Positions 1-8,384 of a stretch of 64,000 bases of DNA are shown piece after piece; the first letter of the stretch is position 1; every line of letters starts with the position of its first letter. The position numbers were made by a program, and so were the translations under genes. The notes under the pieces are model-generated. The model saw only the letters and a program-made list of their open reading frames with translations. It was not told the origin of the DNA and did no database searches. Source of the DNA: an uncultured Collinsella sp. (lineage in GTDB: Bacteria > Actinomycetota > Coriobacteriia > Coriobacteriales > Coriobacteriaceae); the NCBI GenBank assembly GCA_900542825.1, contig UQOY01000001.1:1-64000 (forward strand). Reading direction: 5' to 3'.

Positions 1-786
1 TTGATTACATTTGCCTGCACTTGGTTCTGGTGGCTATTTGCAATTTTACTTAATGAAGGGACGGGGCTTTATCTTGGAATGTTTCTTGGCTTGGTTTCAC
101 CTGCCGTGGTTGCCGTAATAACTGTATTTACGTCTAAGAATAAAGCACTCATTAATGACTTTAAGAAGAAGCTGATTGGGTTTTATAGAATAAAACCTAA
201 ATATATATTAATTGCAGTGCTGATATTTGCTGTGATAGTGACAGCTTCAATCGGTACATCAGTATTATTTGGCGGCAGTATAAATCAGTTTTCATTTACA
301 GAAGACTTTTCATTTTCTATAGGTGGTACGTCTGTATTTCTTACAATTTTGTTGGCATCCTGCATAGAGGAGTTAGGTTGGAGAGGTTATGGAGAGGATG
401 CTGTTGGTGCATACAACAGCTGGTTTAAGGAGTCTATCATCTTTGGATGTATCTGGTCTTTGTGGCATGTGCCATTATTCTGGATACCTGGAACGTACCA
501 GTATGGACTTAAAGAGATGGGAATCATGTATGTAATTAACTTTCTTCTTAGCGTGATACCACTTGATTTCCTTCAGACATGGGTATATGTAAAGAATAAC
601 AGAAGTATGCTTGCAACAATTGTTTTTCATTTGTTTATAAATATTATGCAGGAAAAGATAAACATGACTCCTGAAACAAAATGTATACAAACTATTTTTG
701 TTGTTATTGCGGCAATTATAATTGTTGTTATAAATAGAGAAATGTTCTTTGAAACAAAGCATGTGGGTAATTTACTTGAAGAGTAA
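1..786 (+). CDS. CPBP-family intramembrane metalloprotease (5' end may lie outside the window)
   Basis: Membrane protein of the CPBP (Abi/Rce1-like) family, which cleaves substrates within the membrane or acts in bacteriocin immunity. The visible 261 residues contain the family motifs in order: EELGWRGY (about residues 123-130, the catalytic Glu pair and Arg), WHVPLFW (about 154-160) and HLFINI near residue 208. Several hydrophobic segments surround them. The frame is open to the window edge, so the true start may lie upstream. The DNA is AT-rich, unlike the GC-rich chromosome after 2.3 kb, which suggests transfer from a low-GC Firmicute. The family call is firm; the substrate is unknown. Confidence 0.85.
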   Translation: MITFACTWFWWLFAILLNEGTGLYLGMFLGLVSPAVVAVITVFTSKNKALINDFKKKLIGFYRIKPKYILIAVLIFAVIVTASIGTSVLFGGSINQFSFTEDFSFSIGGTSVFLTILLASCIEELGWRGYGEDAVGAYNSWFKESIIFGCIWSLWHVPLFWIPGTYQYGLKEMGIMYVINFLLSVIPLDFLQTWVYVKNNRSMLATIVFHLFINIMQEKINMTPETKCIQTIFVVIAAIIIVVINREMFFETKHVGNLLEE

Positions 787-864
787 ATTATGAATCGAGA
801 GATAAATTGAACTTTATCAATGTAAAGAAATCGACAATTCGGGATTTATAGGAGGTGAATCTGC

Positions 865-1077
865 ATGAAATGTCCATATTGTGGTGATGAAATGATTAGA
901 GGATACCTAATGAGTTCACGAGACATTACTTTTGCAGTTGATAATCTGACAAAAGTTTTTCGTATAAAAAAATCGGACGATCTGGAATTGAGTAAAGGTT
1001 CAGGAGGAATCCCTCATTGTGAAGCTTATCGTTGTAGTAGTTGTAAGAAGATTTTGATTGATTATGCAAATAGATAA
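865..1077 (+). CDS. Small zinc-ribbon protein (DUF6487-like)
   Basis: A 70-residue protein that starts with a CPYCG knuckle (residues 3-7) and has a second CSSC pair near residue 57, so it should bind one zinc ion. A strong Shine-Dalgarno sequence (AGGAGGTGA at about 851-859) precedes the ATG. It resembles the short PF20097/DUF6487-type proteins common in Clostridia, for which no function is established. It sits between the CPBP protease and the peptidase E-like gene in the same AT-rich block and was probably acquired with them. Confidence 0.75.
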   Translation: MKCPYCGDEMIRGYLMSSRDITFAVDNLTKVFRIKKSDDLELSKGSGGIPHCEAYRCSSCKKILIDYANR

Positions 1078-1107
1078 ATCGTAATTTATATATAAAGGAG
1101 AATATTG

Positions 1108-1710
1108 ATGAAACTGTTTTTATGTTCGCACTTTTCAAGTGTAGGAAGTCTGATAAAGGAAGAAATTGAAAATAAGAAAGTCGCATTTATTCCAACAGCT
1201 TCGCTGCGTGAAGGCTACACCGGTTATGTCGGCTCGGCTCGAAAATTATTCAAAAAGTTGGGAGCAATCGTAACTGAAATTGATATTTCAACGGAGGCTT
1301 ATTCAACGATACAGTCTGTTTTTGAAGATGCGGATGTGATATATTTTACCGGCGGAAATTCTTTTTTCCTTATAGACCAGCTCCGTAAAACGGGAACGGA
1401 TGAGCTGTTGAAGAAAGAATTGGCAAAGGGAAAACTGATGATTGGTGAATCGGCAGGTGCGATTATATGCGCTCCAAGCATCCAATATATCGAGCAAATG
1501 GATGAAAAGCCGGAGGACTACTCACAAGAAGATGATGCAGGGCTTGATTTGATTGATTTCTATGTTCTTCCGCATTATCTTACAGCACCATTTAAGAAAG
1601 TTACCGAGAAAATAATGACTGAGTTTTCGGATTTGAATCTATGCCCAATTAACAACCGTCAGGGAATTGTAATTGATGGTGAAGGTTCAAAGGTTATTTG
1701 CAAAGACTAA
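1108..1710 (+). CDS. Peptidase E-like protein (type 1 glutamine amidotransferase fold, S51 family)
   Basis: A 200-residue protein of the PepE/S51 family, related to cytoplasmic aspartyl dipeptidases. The nucleophile elbow is visible as GESAGA (Ser at about residue 115), preceded by the FTGGNSF loop near residue 84. The ATG at 1108 is preferred over the TTG one codon upstream because AAAGGAG at 1094-1100 is correctly spaced for it. It is the last intact gene of the AT-rich block. The first transposase scar begins about 100 bases after its stop. Substrate specificity cannot be read from sequence. Confidence 0.8.
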   Translation: MKLFLCSHFSSVGSLIKEEIENKKVAFIPTASLREGYTGYVGSARKLFKKLGAIVTEIDISTEAYSTIQSVFEDADVIYFTGGNSFFLIDQLRKTGTDELLKKELAKGKLMIGESAGAIICAPSIQYIEQMDEKPEDYSQEDDAGLDLIDFYVLPHYLTAPFKKVTEKIMTEFSDLNLCPINNRQGIVIDGEGSKVICKD

Positions 1711-1824
1711 TTTAAACTTCCAGTTTGCTGCACTCGCTCCTAGCAGGGTTTGGGGCAGGCACGCCCCACCAAGAAGCCGTCCCAAAGGGGCAAGAATGGG
1801 GACTGCGGACGATTTCTTGGACCG

Positions 1825-2057
1825 TTACGTGGCCCTTCCCAGCGCGGAGCGAAACTCGGCCGGCGTGCGGCCACCGAGCGCATCGCTGCGCCTCTCCGTA
1901 TCGTATCGGCCGATCCAGCCCCCGAGCTCCTCGATAAAGCGGCGGGGGTCCATTCCGACCAGTCCCTGCCGTGCCAGAACTCCTTCTTGAGCAGGCCGAA
2001 GAATCCCTCCATCGCCGTGTTGTCCGGGCTGCAGCCCTTGGCGGACTGGATTGGCTA
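1825..2057 (-). pseudogene. IS3-family transposase C-terminal fragment, frameshifted
   Basis: Two minus-strand frames together rebuild the end of an IS3/IS150-type transposase. The first frame reads KGCSPDNTAMEGFFGLLKKE followed by FWHGRDW. The second frame, from about 1950, reads RRFIEELGGWIGRYDTERRS and then a GGRTPAEFRSALG ending. These match the last part of the rve integrase core, including the catalytic Glu region of DDE transposases (the EGFFG-LK-E pattern). A frameshift near 1950 separates them and an in-frame stop lies just upstream of the first segment, so the fragment cannot be functional. The sequence between 1711 and 1824 probably includes the end of the element, but I could not define an inverted repeat. 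Confidence 0.75.
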
Positions 2058-2158
2058 AACTGATGTGGACAGATCCGGGAGGGGCGCAAGAGACGGGAGG
2101 GCCGTGTACGCGTTCCTGCGCGAGGACCGCGGGGAGGGACTGCCTGGGTACGGCACCT

Positions 2159-2260
2159 GTCAACTCGGTCTACGTCTTTGATGACCGGGTCGTGCTCAAT
2201 ATCAACTTCACGGATGATGCCAAAACGGTCACCCGTGAGGAAGTGTTGGATTCGAGTGCT
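2159..2260 (+). pseudogene. Serine recombinase C-terminal remnant
   Basis: The plus frame here encodes VNSVYVFDDRVVLNINF followed by TDDAKTVTREEV. This resembles the extreme C-terminal strand pair of large serine recombinases from Firmicutes integrative elements, which typically read VNSVYVFDDKVVLTFNYKDG. Nothing upstream in frame resembles the rest of a recombinase, so only the tail survives. It lies directly beside the IS3 remnant and runs antisense into the 3' end of the DUF523 gene. It is best read as a scar of an integrated and decayed mobile element. Confidence is moderate because the match is short and made from memory of the family. Confidence 0.55.
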
Positions 2261-2720
2261 GTGGACAATGTTCCAGCATGCTGGGATCGAACTCGCTAGC
2301 CGGAATCACACGGTACCCGTGGCGCAGGAGCAGGTCGACGAAAACGCCGTTACCCGGTGTGAGCGTACCGCTGAACGTTCCGTCGTAGATACGGCCTACA
2401 CCACACGAGGGGCTACGGTCCTGCAAGACGCACGCAGCGATCTGGGACGGGCCGCCCGCCTGCTCGCACATGTCGAGCGCGCGCTCTGCACCCAGGCGAA
2501 ACTCGCGATCGACTGAGGTACCCTCGCAGGTACGGACCTCGCCGTTCACAATCTCGGACGGCTTGCGCGGCGTGGGCAGGCCCCCAAAGACCTCGGGGCA
2601 CACGAGGAGGACCTCGGTCCCCGTGCGCTCGCAGGCCTCGACCAACTCTCGATGATAGTTGTCGAGCCCGTTATACTTGCAGCTCTCGCCCATCAAGCAG
2701 GCACTCACCACGATCTTCAT
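2229..2720 (-). CDS. DUF523 domain-containing protein
   Basis: A 163-residue protein with the hallmark DUF523 motifs: VSACLMGESCKYNG at the N-terminus, CPEVFGGLPTPRKPSE near residue 44, and DRSPSCGVG near residue 105. The cysteines suggest a redox or metal role, but no function is established. The ATG at 2720 is chosen because AGAGGG lies six bases upstream; in-frame ATGs at 2726 and 2735 are less well placed. Roughly the last 15-20 residues extend beyond the usual family end and are encoded on DNA that is antisense to a serine-recombinase remnant. The natural C-terminus may therefore have been replaced. Confidence 0.8.
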   Translation of the reverse strand: MKIVVSACLMGESCKYNGLDNYHRELVEACERTGTEVLLVCPEVFGGLPTPRKPSEIVNGEVRTCEGTSVDREFRLGAERALDMCEQAGGPSQIAACVLQDRSPSCGVGRIYDGTFSGTLTPGNGVFVDLLLRHGYRVIPASEFDPSMLEHCPQHSNPTLPHG

Positions 2721-2741
2721 TTCCATCCCTCTCAAGCAAAA

Positions 2742-2774
2742 CGCCCCATTTGAGAAAGCTGCTCAAATGGGGCG
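2742..2774 (-). terminator. Intrinsic terminator downstream of ftsH
   Basis: A perfect 13-bp stem (CGCCCCATTTGAG and its complement) encloses a 7-base loop. On the minus strand it is followed by TTTTGCTT. It sits 28 bases after the ftsH stop and just upstream of the DUF523 start, so it separates the two transcripts. Confidence 0.85.
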
Positions 2775-2801
2775 TCGGCGTTTACTGGCTCGGCCGCGGC
2801 G

Positions 2802-4709
2802 TTACTGCTGCTTGGGCATCAGCGGATTCTCACGCGTGAGGAGATTCATGAACTCCTCGCCCGTGATCGTCTCCTTCTTGTACAGATAACGAGCCAGCTC
2901 GTGAAGCTTAAACTTGTTCTCCTTCAGGATCTGCAGGGCGCGATCGTGCGCATCCTCGATCAGCTTGGCGACAATTGCGTCCACGCGCTCGGCCGTACCG
3001 GGGGCGCAGGTGAGCGACGTGTCCTGGTTGAGATACGCATTCTGCACGGTACCGAGCGCCATCATGCCAAACTCATCGGACATACCAAAGCGCGTCACCA
3101 TGTTGCGGGCGAGCTTGGTGGCCTGCTCGATATCGTTGGCCGCGCCGGTCGTCATCTCACCAAAGATGAGCTCCTCGGCGGCACGTCCGCCGCAGTAGAC
3201 GGCGAGCTTGTCCAGTACCTCCTGGCGCGTGGTCAGGAAGCGTTCATCCTCCTCAACCTGCATGGTGTAGCCCAGAGCGCCGCTCGTGCGCGGCACGATG
3301 GTGATCTTGGTGACCGGCGCAGACCCCTTCTGGCGGGCGGCGACGATAGCATGGCCGATCTCGTGGTAGGAAACGACCTGCTTCTCGTGGTCGGACAGCA
3401 CCGTGGACTTACGCTGCTGTCCGGCGATGACGACCTCCACCGACTCCTCAAAATCATCCTGGGTCGCGCGCTTGCGCCCCTCGCGGACGGCACGCAGGGC
3501 GCCCTCGTTGATGATGTTGGCCAGGTCGGCGCCCGAGGCGCCGGGGGTGGCGCGGGCAATCGCGGACAGGTCGATCGGCGGCTGCGTCTTCACGCTCTTC
3601 GCATGCAGCTCGAGGATGTTCTTGCGGCCGGTCAGGTCGGGCAGCTCAACGGGGATGCGGCGGTCAAAACGGCCGGGGCGCAGCAAGGCCGGGTCAAGGC
3701 TGTCGGGACGGTTGGTGGCAGCGAGGACGACGATGCCCTTGTGGTTATCGAAACCGTCCATCTCGGTCAGCAGCTGGTTGAGCGTCTGCTCGCGCTCGTC
3801 GTTGCCGCTAAAGCCGCCGCCATCGCGCTTCTTGCCGATGGTATCGATCTCATCGATAAAGACAATGCACGGGGCCTTTTCCTTGGCCTGCTTAAACAGA
3901 TCACGCACCTTGGCAGCGCCACGGCCGACGAACATCTCGACGAACTCGGAGCCCGAAATGCTAAAGAACGGCACACCCGCCTCGCCGGCAACAGCCTTGG
4001 CAAGCAGGGTCTTACCGGTACCCGGAGGGCCAACAAGAAGAGCACCGCGCGGCAGCTTGGCGCCAATTTCCTCGTAGCGCTGCGGCTTCTCCAGAAAGTC
4101 GACGACCTCCTTGAGAGACTCCTTAGCCTCTTCCTGGCCGGCGACGTCCTTAAAGGTCACGCCCACATCCTTGGAGGCGATAACGCGAGCGCCAGACTTA
4201 CCCAGTCCGCCGCCGCCAAAACCACCACCGCCAAAGTTCATCGAGGGACCGTCATCACCCATGGCCTTCTTCATACGGCGGTTGAGCCACCAACCGATAA
4301 GGAAGAAGATGGCCATGGGAAGGATGAGCGTGAGCAGGTAGTAGGTCATCAGACCCGAGTTCTTATCGGGAACGACCGACTCCAGGGACGCACCGGATTC
4401 AAGCACGCGGTCGGTAAAACCCGCATCATTCGGCACGCCAGTCGTCTTGTAGGCGATATTCTCGTCCTCGCCCTTTTTGGTGTAATAAATGGTGTAATCG
4501 TCGGTATTGTATTCGACCTTATCTACGCTCTTCTTATCGAGCGCTTTGACAAACGTCGAGTAATCGGTCTTCGTAATCTGCTGCGTGTGACCGATGTTGG
4601 GGAACAGAACGGTCGAGAGCACGAGGTAGACGACGAAGGCGATGAGCACGTAGAGGATCATATTCCGTCTACGTTTGTTGTCATCCATCTCCATCTGCTT
4701 GAACTCCAT
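2802..4709 (-). CDS. ftsH: ATP-dependent zinc metalloprotease FtsH
   Basis: Membrane-anchored AAA+ protease that degrades misfolded membrane proteins and short-lived cytosolic regulators. Two membrane segments lie at about residues 16-35 and 121-141. A Gly-rich linker (about 159-169) precedes the AAA domain with Walker A GPPGTGKT (about 227-234), Walker B VFIDEID (about 283-289) and the SRH region [20 protein letters not shown]. The zinc site is HEIGH (449-453). At 635 residues it is the normal family length. The Ile in HEIGH replaces the more common Ala but keeps the HExxH ligands. It diverges from cobO with a 77-base gap. Confidence 0.97.
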   Translation of the reverse strand: MEFKQMEMDDNKRRRNMILYVLIAFVVYLVLSTVLFPNIGHTQQITKTDYSTFVKALDKKSVDKVEYNTDDYTIYYTKKGEDENIAYKTTGVPNDAGFTDRVLESGASLESVVPDKNSGLMTYYLLTLILPMAIFFLIGWWLNRRMKKAMGDDGPSMNFGGGGFGGGGLGKSGARVIASKDVGVTFKDVAGQEEAKESLKEVVDFLEKPQRYEEIGAKLPRGALLVGPPGTGKTLLAKAVAGEAGVPFFSISGSEFVEMFVGRGAAKVRDLFKQAKEKAPCIVFIDEIDTIGKKRDGGGFSGNDEREQTLNQLLTEMDGFDNHKGIVVLAATNRPDSLDPALLRPGRFDRRIPVELPDLTGRKNILELHAKSVKTQPPIDLSAIARATPGASGADLANIINEGALRAVREGRKRATQDDFEESVEVVIAGQQRKSTVLSDHEKQVVSYHEIGHAIVAARQKGSAPVTKITIVPRTSGALGYTMQVEEDERFLTTRQEVLDKLAVYCGGRAAEELIFGEMTTGAANDIEQATKLARNMVTRFGMSDEFGMMALGTVQNAYLNQDTSLTCAPGTAERVDAIVAKLIEDAHDRALQILKENKFKLHELARYLYKKETITGEEFMNLLTRENPLMPKQQ

Positions 4710-4786
4710 CTACTGGGGTTGATAATGCTATCTAGAATACCCAACCCGGACGGCGATAAACCGACGCCGGGCACGAAAGGACAGAG

Positions 4787-5272
4787 ATGGCATCACTTGA
4801 AATCGGCAAGGTTCAGATCTATACGGGAGACGGCAAGGGCAAGACGACGGCTGCGCTGGGGCTCGCACTGCGCGCCACGGGCTATGGACTTAACGTGCTC
4901 ATGCTTCAGTTTGCCAAGAAGCTGCACTGCGCCGAACACGATGCCGCGCCGCGCCTGGGACTGCGCATTGTACAGGCAGACCGTGACACGCCCGAGGCTT
5001 GCGCCGCACAGATCATGGAGCTCGCACGCGAACAGATCTCGCAGGTCGACGTGCTGATCTTGGATGAACTGGGAGAAGCCATGCGCCGCGGCTTTGTGAC
5101 GCGCGAGGATGTCGAAGCGTTGATCGCGATAAAGCCCGCCACCACGGAGCTCGTGCTCACCGGCAGAGGTCTACTGCCACTGGCCGACCTCGCGGACCTA
5201 GTAACTGAAATGCGCCCCATCAAACACTACTTCGACGAAGGCCTCCTAGCCCGCCAAGGCATCGAATACTAA
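4787..5272 (+). CDS. cobO: Cob(I)yrinic acid a,c-diamide adenosyltransferase (CobO/BtuR family)
   Basis: Transfers the adenosyl group of ATP to cob(I)alamin or cobyrinic acid diamide in B12 synthesis or salvage. The 161-residue protein has the family P-loop GDGKGKTTAALG (about residues 15-26), the DELGEAMRRG segment near residue 96 and the C-terminal EMRPIKHYFDEGLLARQGIE block. It is slightly shorter than many CobO proteins (about 175-200 residues), mainly in the middle. No other cobalamin gene is nearby, so a salvage role is plausible. It is one of the few plus-strand genes and diverges from ftsH. Confidence 0.93.
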   Translation: MASLEIGKVQIYTGDGKGKTTAALGLALRATGYGLNVLMLQFAKKLHCAEHDAAPRLGLRIVQADRDTPEACAAQIMELAREQISQVDVLILDELGEAMRRGFVTREDVEALIAIKPATTELVLTGRGLLPLADLADLVTEMRPIKHYFDEGLLARQGIEY

Positions 5273-5282
5273 ATGATCCGAA

Positions 5283-5348
5283 GGGGACGGAGGAAAACGG
5301 ATCAACGACATCACGACAGAGAGAAAAGACCCGTTTTCCTCCGTCCCC
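5283..5348. repeat. Long inverted repeat between cobO and the MATE gene
   Basis: Two perfectly complementary 18-base arms (5283-5300 and 5331-5348, beginning GGGGACGGAGG) flank a 30-base loop. The element lies between the convergent cobO and MATE genes, so it could terminate either transcript. The arm sequence and the unusually large loop look more like a dispersed intergenic repeat than a standard terminator. There is no T-run directly after either arm. Confidence 0.7.
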
Positions 5349-5357
5349 CAGGGATCG

Positions 5358-6707
5358 TTAGGCGGTGGCGCGGCCGAGCCAGTTGCCGCTGTGGTGGTAA
5401 ATGGTGAACATCGTGGCCGTGATGAGCCAGGTTACGGGGTAAACCAGCAGCAGGTGCTCAAGCGACGGGTCGAACGGCATGATCGCAAACACCCAGATCA
5501 CCCTGAGCACGACGGTGCCAAAAATCGTGAGCAGCATGGGCTGCAAGCTCACGCCGGCACCGCGAATGGAGCCCGACGCGTTTTCGATAATCGAGAAAAT
5601 CGCGTAGAACGGCGCGATGAAATGAAGAATCGTCGTGGTGTACGCCGAAATCGAAGCATCGTCGACAAACAGACGCGACAACGGACCCGAGAACACCAGC
5701 AGCACGGCTGACAGGCCACCAATGAGCATAAACGACAGCACGAGCGACGTATGGTAGCCCTTGCGCATGCGCTCGTAGTTGCGCGCGCCAAAGTTCTGTG
5801 CCGAAAACGTGGTGATCGACACGCCAAGCGCCTCGGTAACCATCCAGACAATGCCATCTAAGCGGCCCGAAAGACCCCACGCCGTGGTGACATCAGCGCC
5901 AAACGAGTTGACCGACACCTGAATCAAAACGTTGGAAATCGAATACGCAGCAGACTGAAAGCCAAGCGGCAGACCACACGAGATCATGCTCTTACAAATG
6001 CCAGGATCAATGCCGAGTTTGGACAGTGAAAGCCGCCACGCACCCGGTGCGTGCATCATGCGAATCACGATCATCGTGGCGTTGGAGCAAATGGTCAGCG
6101 CTACCGCGATGCCGCAGCCCAGAGCCTCCATATGAAGCACGGCAACGAAGATAACATCCAGCACCGCATTAACAAGGCAGCCGGAAGCGATGATCACAGC
6201 AGGCCCGCGCGTGTCGCCCACGGCTCGCAGCAGTGCCGTTCCCATATTGAGCAGCAGCGCCGCAACCATGGCGGCAAAATAGCAACGAGCATAGGCCACG
6301 CCCTCGGCCAATAGTTCATGCGGCGTGTTCATAAGTACCAGCATGGGCTCAACGAACACTATGCCAAGAATCGAGAAAACGATACCGCCCACCAGCGCGA
6401 GCGTCATGGCCGTATGGACCGAACGACTCAGCCGCTCATCATCGTGCTGGCCAAAATACTGTCCGGTAATGACCGCGCAGCCGGCGCCGACGCCAACGCA
6501 AAAGCCAATGCAGAGCTCGGTGAGTACCATCGTTGCTTGAATGCCACCCAGCGCGAGCTTGCCGCCAAACTGACCGACGATATAGGTACCGATAAGCGTA
6601 TAGGCCTGCTGAAAAAACGAACTAAAAAAGATGGGAACGCACAGCGACAGCAATTGCTGCCAAATAACACCTTGCGTTACATCGATAGCCGTAGATTTCT
6701 TAGCCAC
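5358..6707 (-). CDS. MATE family efflux transporter
   Basis: A multidrug and toxin extrusion-type membrane protein of about 449 residues with roughly 12 hydrophobic segments in two halves. It exports organic cations or drugs using a Na+ or H+ gradient. Family features include the N-terminal LCVPIFFSSFFQQAYTLIG segment and the repeat-like GTALLRAVGDTRGP and ASGSIRGAG segments that end the third helices of each half. The GTG at 6707 follows GGGGAGGG and is preferred over a longer ATG start at 6740 that adds an 11-residue basic tail. The substrate is unknown. Confidence 0.88.
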   Translation of the reverse strand: MAKKSTAIDVTQGVIWQQLLSLCVPIFFSSFFQQAYTLIGTYIVGQFGGKLALGGIQATMVLTELCIGFCVGVGAGCAVITGQYFGQHDDERLSRSVHTAMTLALVGGIVFSILGIVFVEPMLVLMNTPHELLAEGVAYARCYFAAMVAALLLNMGTALLRAVGDTRGPAVIIASGCLVNAVLDVIFVAVLHMEALGCGIAVALTICSNATMIVIRMMHAPGAWRLSLSKLGIDPGICKSMISCGLPLGFQSAAYSISNVLIQVSVNSFGADVTTAWGLSGRLDGIVWMVTEALGVSITTFSAQNFGARNYERMRKGYHTSLVLSFMLIGGLSAVLLVFSGPLSRLFVDDASISAYTTTILHFIAPFYAIFSIIENASGSIRGAGVSLQPMLLTIFGTVVLRVIWVFAIMPFDPSLEHLLLVYPVTWLITATMFTIYHHSGNWLGRATA

Positions 6708-6832
6708 ACGCCCTCCCCGCCAGCGTACGTCAAACAACAAAACGGCAATTTAAGACCAAAGCCAATAGCAGCTTAGCACCGACCGGCGTCGACCGAAACA
6801 CCCCGAGTCAGAGCCCGGTGCGAACTATCTGC

Positions 6833-7747
6833 CTAGTGATACAGCCCCGGCTGGTAGTGGTACTCATTGCTCACGTGCGGACACAGCTGCCAAAAGGCGA
6901 CGGCACTCGCCGCGGCCACGTTGAGCGAATCGACCCCGTGCGCCATCGGAATGCGCACGGCCCGGTCGCAGCCCGCGATAGTCTTGGCGCCCAGGCCAGC
7001 ACCCTCGGTGCCCATAAAGATCGCCAGACGATCAATCTCCTGCAGCGCCGGATCGTCCAGCGAAACGGAGTCGTCCGTCAGCGCCATGGCGGCACATGAG
7101 AACCCGGCATGATGCAACGACGCCAGGCCATCGTGCGGCCATACGCGCGCCTCGCTGCCAATACGCGTCCACGGCACCTGAAACACCGTGCCCATGCTCA
7201 CACGAGCCGAGCGACGATACAGCGGATCGCAGCACGTAGGGCTCACCAGAATGCCGTCGACATTGAGCGCGGCAGCCGAACGGAAAATTGCGCCCACGTT
7301 CGTGTGGTCGACAATACCCTCGAGCACGCATACGCGCACTGGGCGCTCCCCCGCCACCTCGACGACGCCGCCCAAGAACTCATCAACCGGAATCTGACGC
7401 GGGCGACGGAACGCCGCGAGCGCACCGCGCGTCACGTTAAAGCCCGTCAACTGCTCCATGAGCTCCATAGAGGCCACGAACACGGGAACCGGGCCGGCGC
7501 CCTCGCGCACAACCAGGCGCTCAAACAGCGGCATCATCTGGTCAAGCCAGCGTTCGCCCAAAAGAAAGCTCACCGGCTGGTATCCGGCACGCACCGCGCG
7601 CTCTATGACCTTGGCACTCTCGGCGATAAAGATGCCCTTTTGCGGCTCCAGCACGCAGCGCAGCTCGCGCTCGGTCAGTCGCACGTAGGCATCGAGCCGC
7701 TCGTCCTCGAGCGAATCAATTCGCAGAACCTCAACGGCATCAGTCAT
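6833..7747 (-). CDS. TrmH/SpoU family RNA 2'-O-methyltransferase
   Basis: A SAM-dependent SPOUT-class methyltransferase of about 304 residues that probably modifies rRNA or tRNA ribose. The knot motifs are visible: GIVDHTNVGAIFRSAAAL (motif 1), IFMGTEGAGL (motif 2) and IPMAHGVDSLNVAAASAVA (motif 3). The N-terminal part resembles the substrate-binding extension of TsnR/RlmB-like proteins. The ATG at 7747 begins the recognisable domain; an in-frame ATG at 7780 would add 11 residues. The target nucleotide cannot be assigned. Confidence 0.9.
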   Translation of the reverse strand: MTDAVEVLRIDSLEDERLDAYVRLTERELRCVLEPQKGIFIAESAKVIERAVRAGYQPVSFLLGERWLDQMMPLFERLVVREGAGPVPVFVASMELMEQLTGFNVTRGALAAFRRPRQIPVDEFLGGVVEVAGERPVRVCVLEGIVDHTNVGAIFRSAAALNVDGILVSPTCCDPLYRRSARVSMGTVFQVPWTRIGSEARVWPHDGLASLHHAGFSCAAMALTDDSVSLDDPALQEIDRLAIFMGTEGAGLGAKTIAGCDRAVRIPMAHGVDSLNVAAASAVAFWQLCPHVSNEYHYQPGLYH

Positions 7748-7856
7748 AGCAGCTAGCCCGCACCCTTCTTTACAGCACATCTATACCAAACGAGGCGACG
7801 CTAAGCGCCGCCCCATTCATTCAATCAACCTGATGATACCGTTCACGCTAGGCGAT

Positions 7857-8375
7857 TTACGCCTCAACGCGACGATACGTCACGAACTCATAATCGAGGC
7901 CTTCGTCACCCTCGCCCGCGGCAATCGTGGCAACCCCTTCGCGCCGCGCAACTTCCCACGCAGGATCGGCATCCAAATCGGGAAAGTACGTGTCCACGGC
8001 ATGAGTGCAATGGTTGTGCGTGACCTCGGCCTCGGCGCAATACGGCAAAAACTGCCGATAGACATCGCCGCCGCCGATCACCCAGGCAACGGGTTCATCG
8101 GCTACCGCAGCAAGCGCTTCGTCAACGCTATGTACAACGTCAACGCCCTCGGGGGCAAAGCCCTCATCGCGCGTGAGCACGATATTGCGCCGGTTCTTGA
8201 GCGGACGCCCGCCGGGAAAACTCAGCAGCGTCTTGCGTCCCATAATAACCGGGCAACCTTTGGTGCACGCCACAAAATGGCGCATGTCGGCGCGATTGGA
8301 CACCACCATGTCGCCCTCGCAACCAATGCCCCAGTCGTCACACACGGCGACGATGGCAGAAAGCTTACACGTCAT
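7857..8375 (-). CDS. folA: Dihydrofolate reductase
   Basis: Reduces dihydrofolate to tetrahydrofolate with NADPH. The 172-residue protein has the N-terminal AIVAVCDDWGIGCEGDMV segment (substrate loop), MGRKTLLSFPGGRPLKNRRN (NADPH motif) and WVIGGGDVYRQFLP near residue 105. The ATG at 8375 is preceded by AGGTGA with six-base spacing; a GTG at 8384 is a weaker alternative. It lies nine bases after thyA on the same strand, so the two are probably co-transcribed. The pairing is functional because thymidylate synthase consumes the folate cofactor that this enzyme regenerates. Confidence 0.96.
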   Translation of the reverse strand: MTCKLSAIVAVCDDWGIGCEGDMVVSNRADMRHFVACTKGCPVIMGRKTLLSFPGGRPLKNRRNIVLTRDEGFAPEGVDVVHSVDEALAAVADEPVAWVIGGGDVYRQFLPYCAEAEVTHNHCTHAVDTYFPDLDADPAWEVARREGVATIAAGEGDEGLDYEFVTYRRVEA

Positions 8376-8384
8376 GAGAGTCAC

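Noticed and set aside
2901..5057. Long plus-strand open frame of about 718 codons opposite ftsH
   Set aside because: It is the antisense of ftsH. Its composition follows the codon bias of the real gene and no family motif or ribosome site is present.
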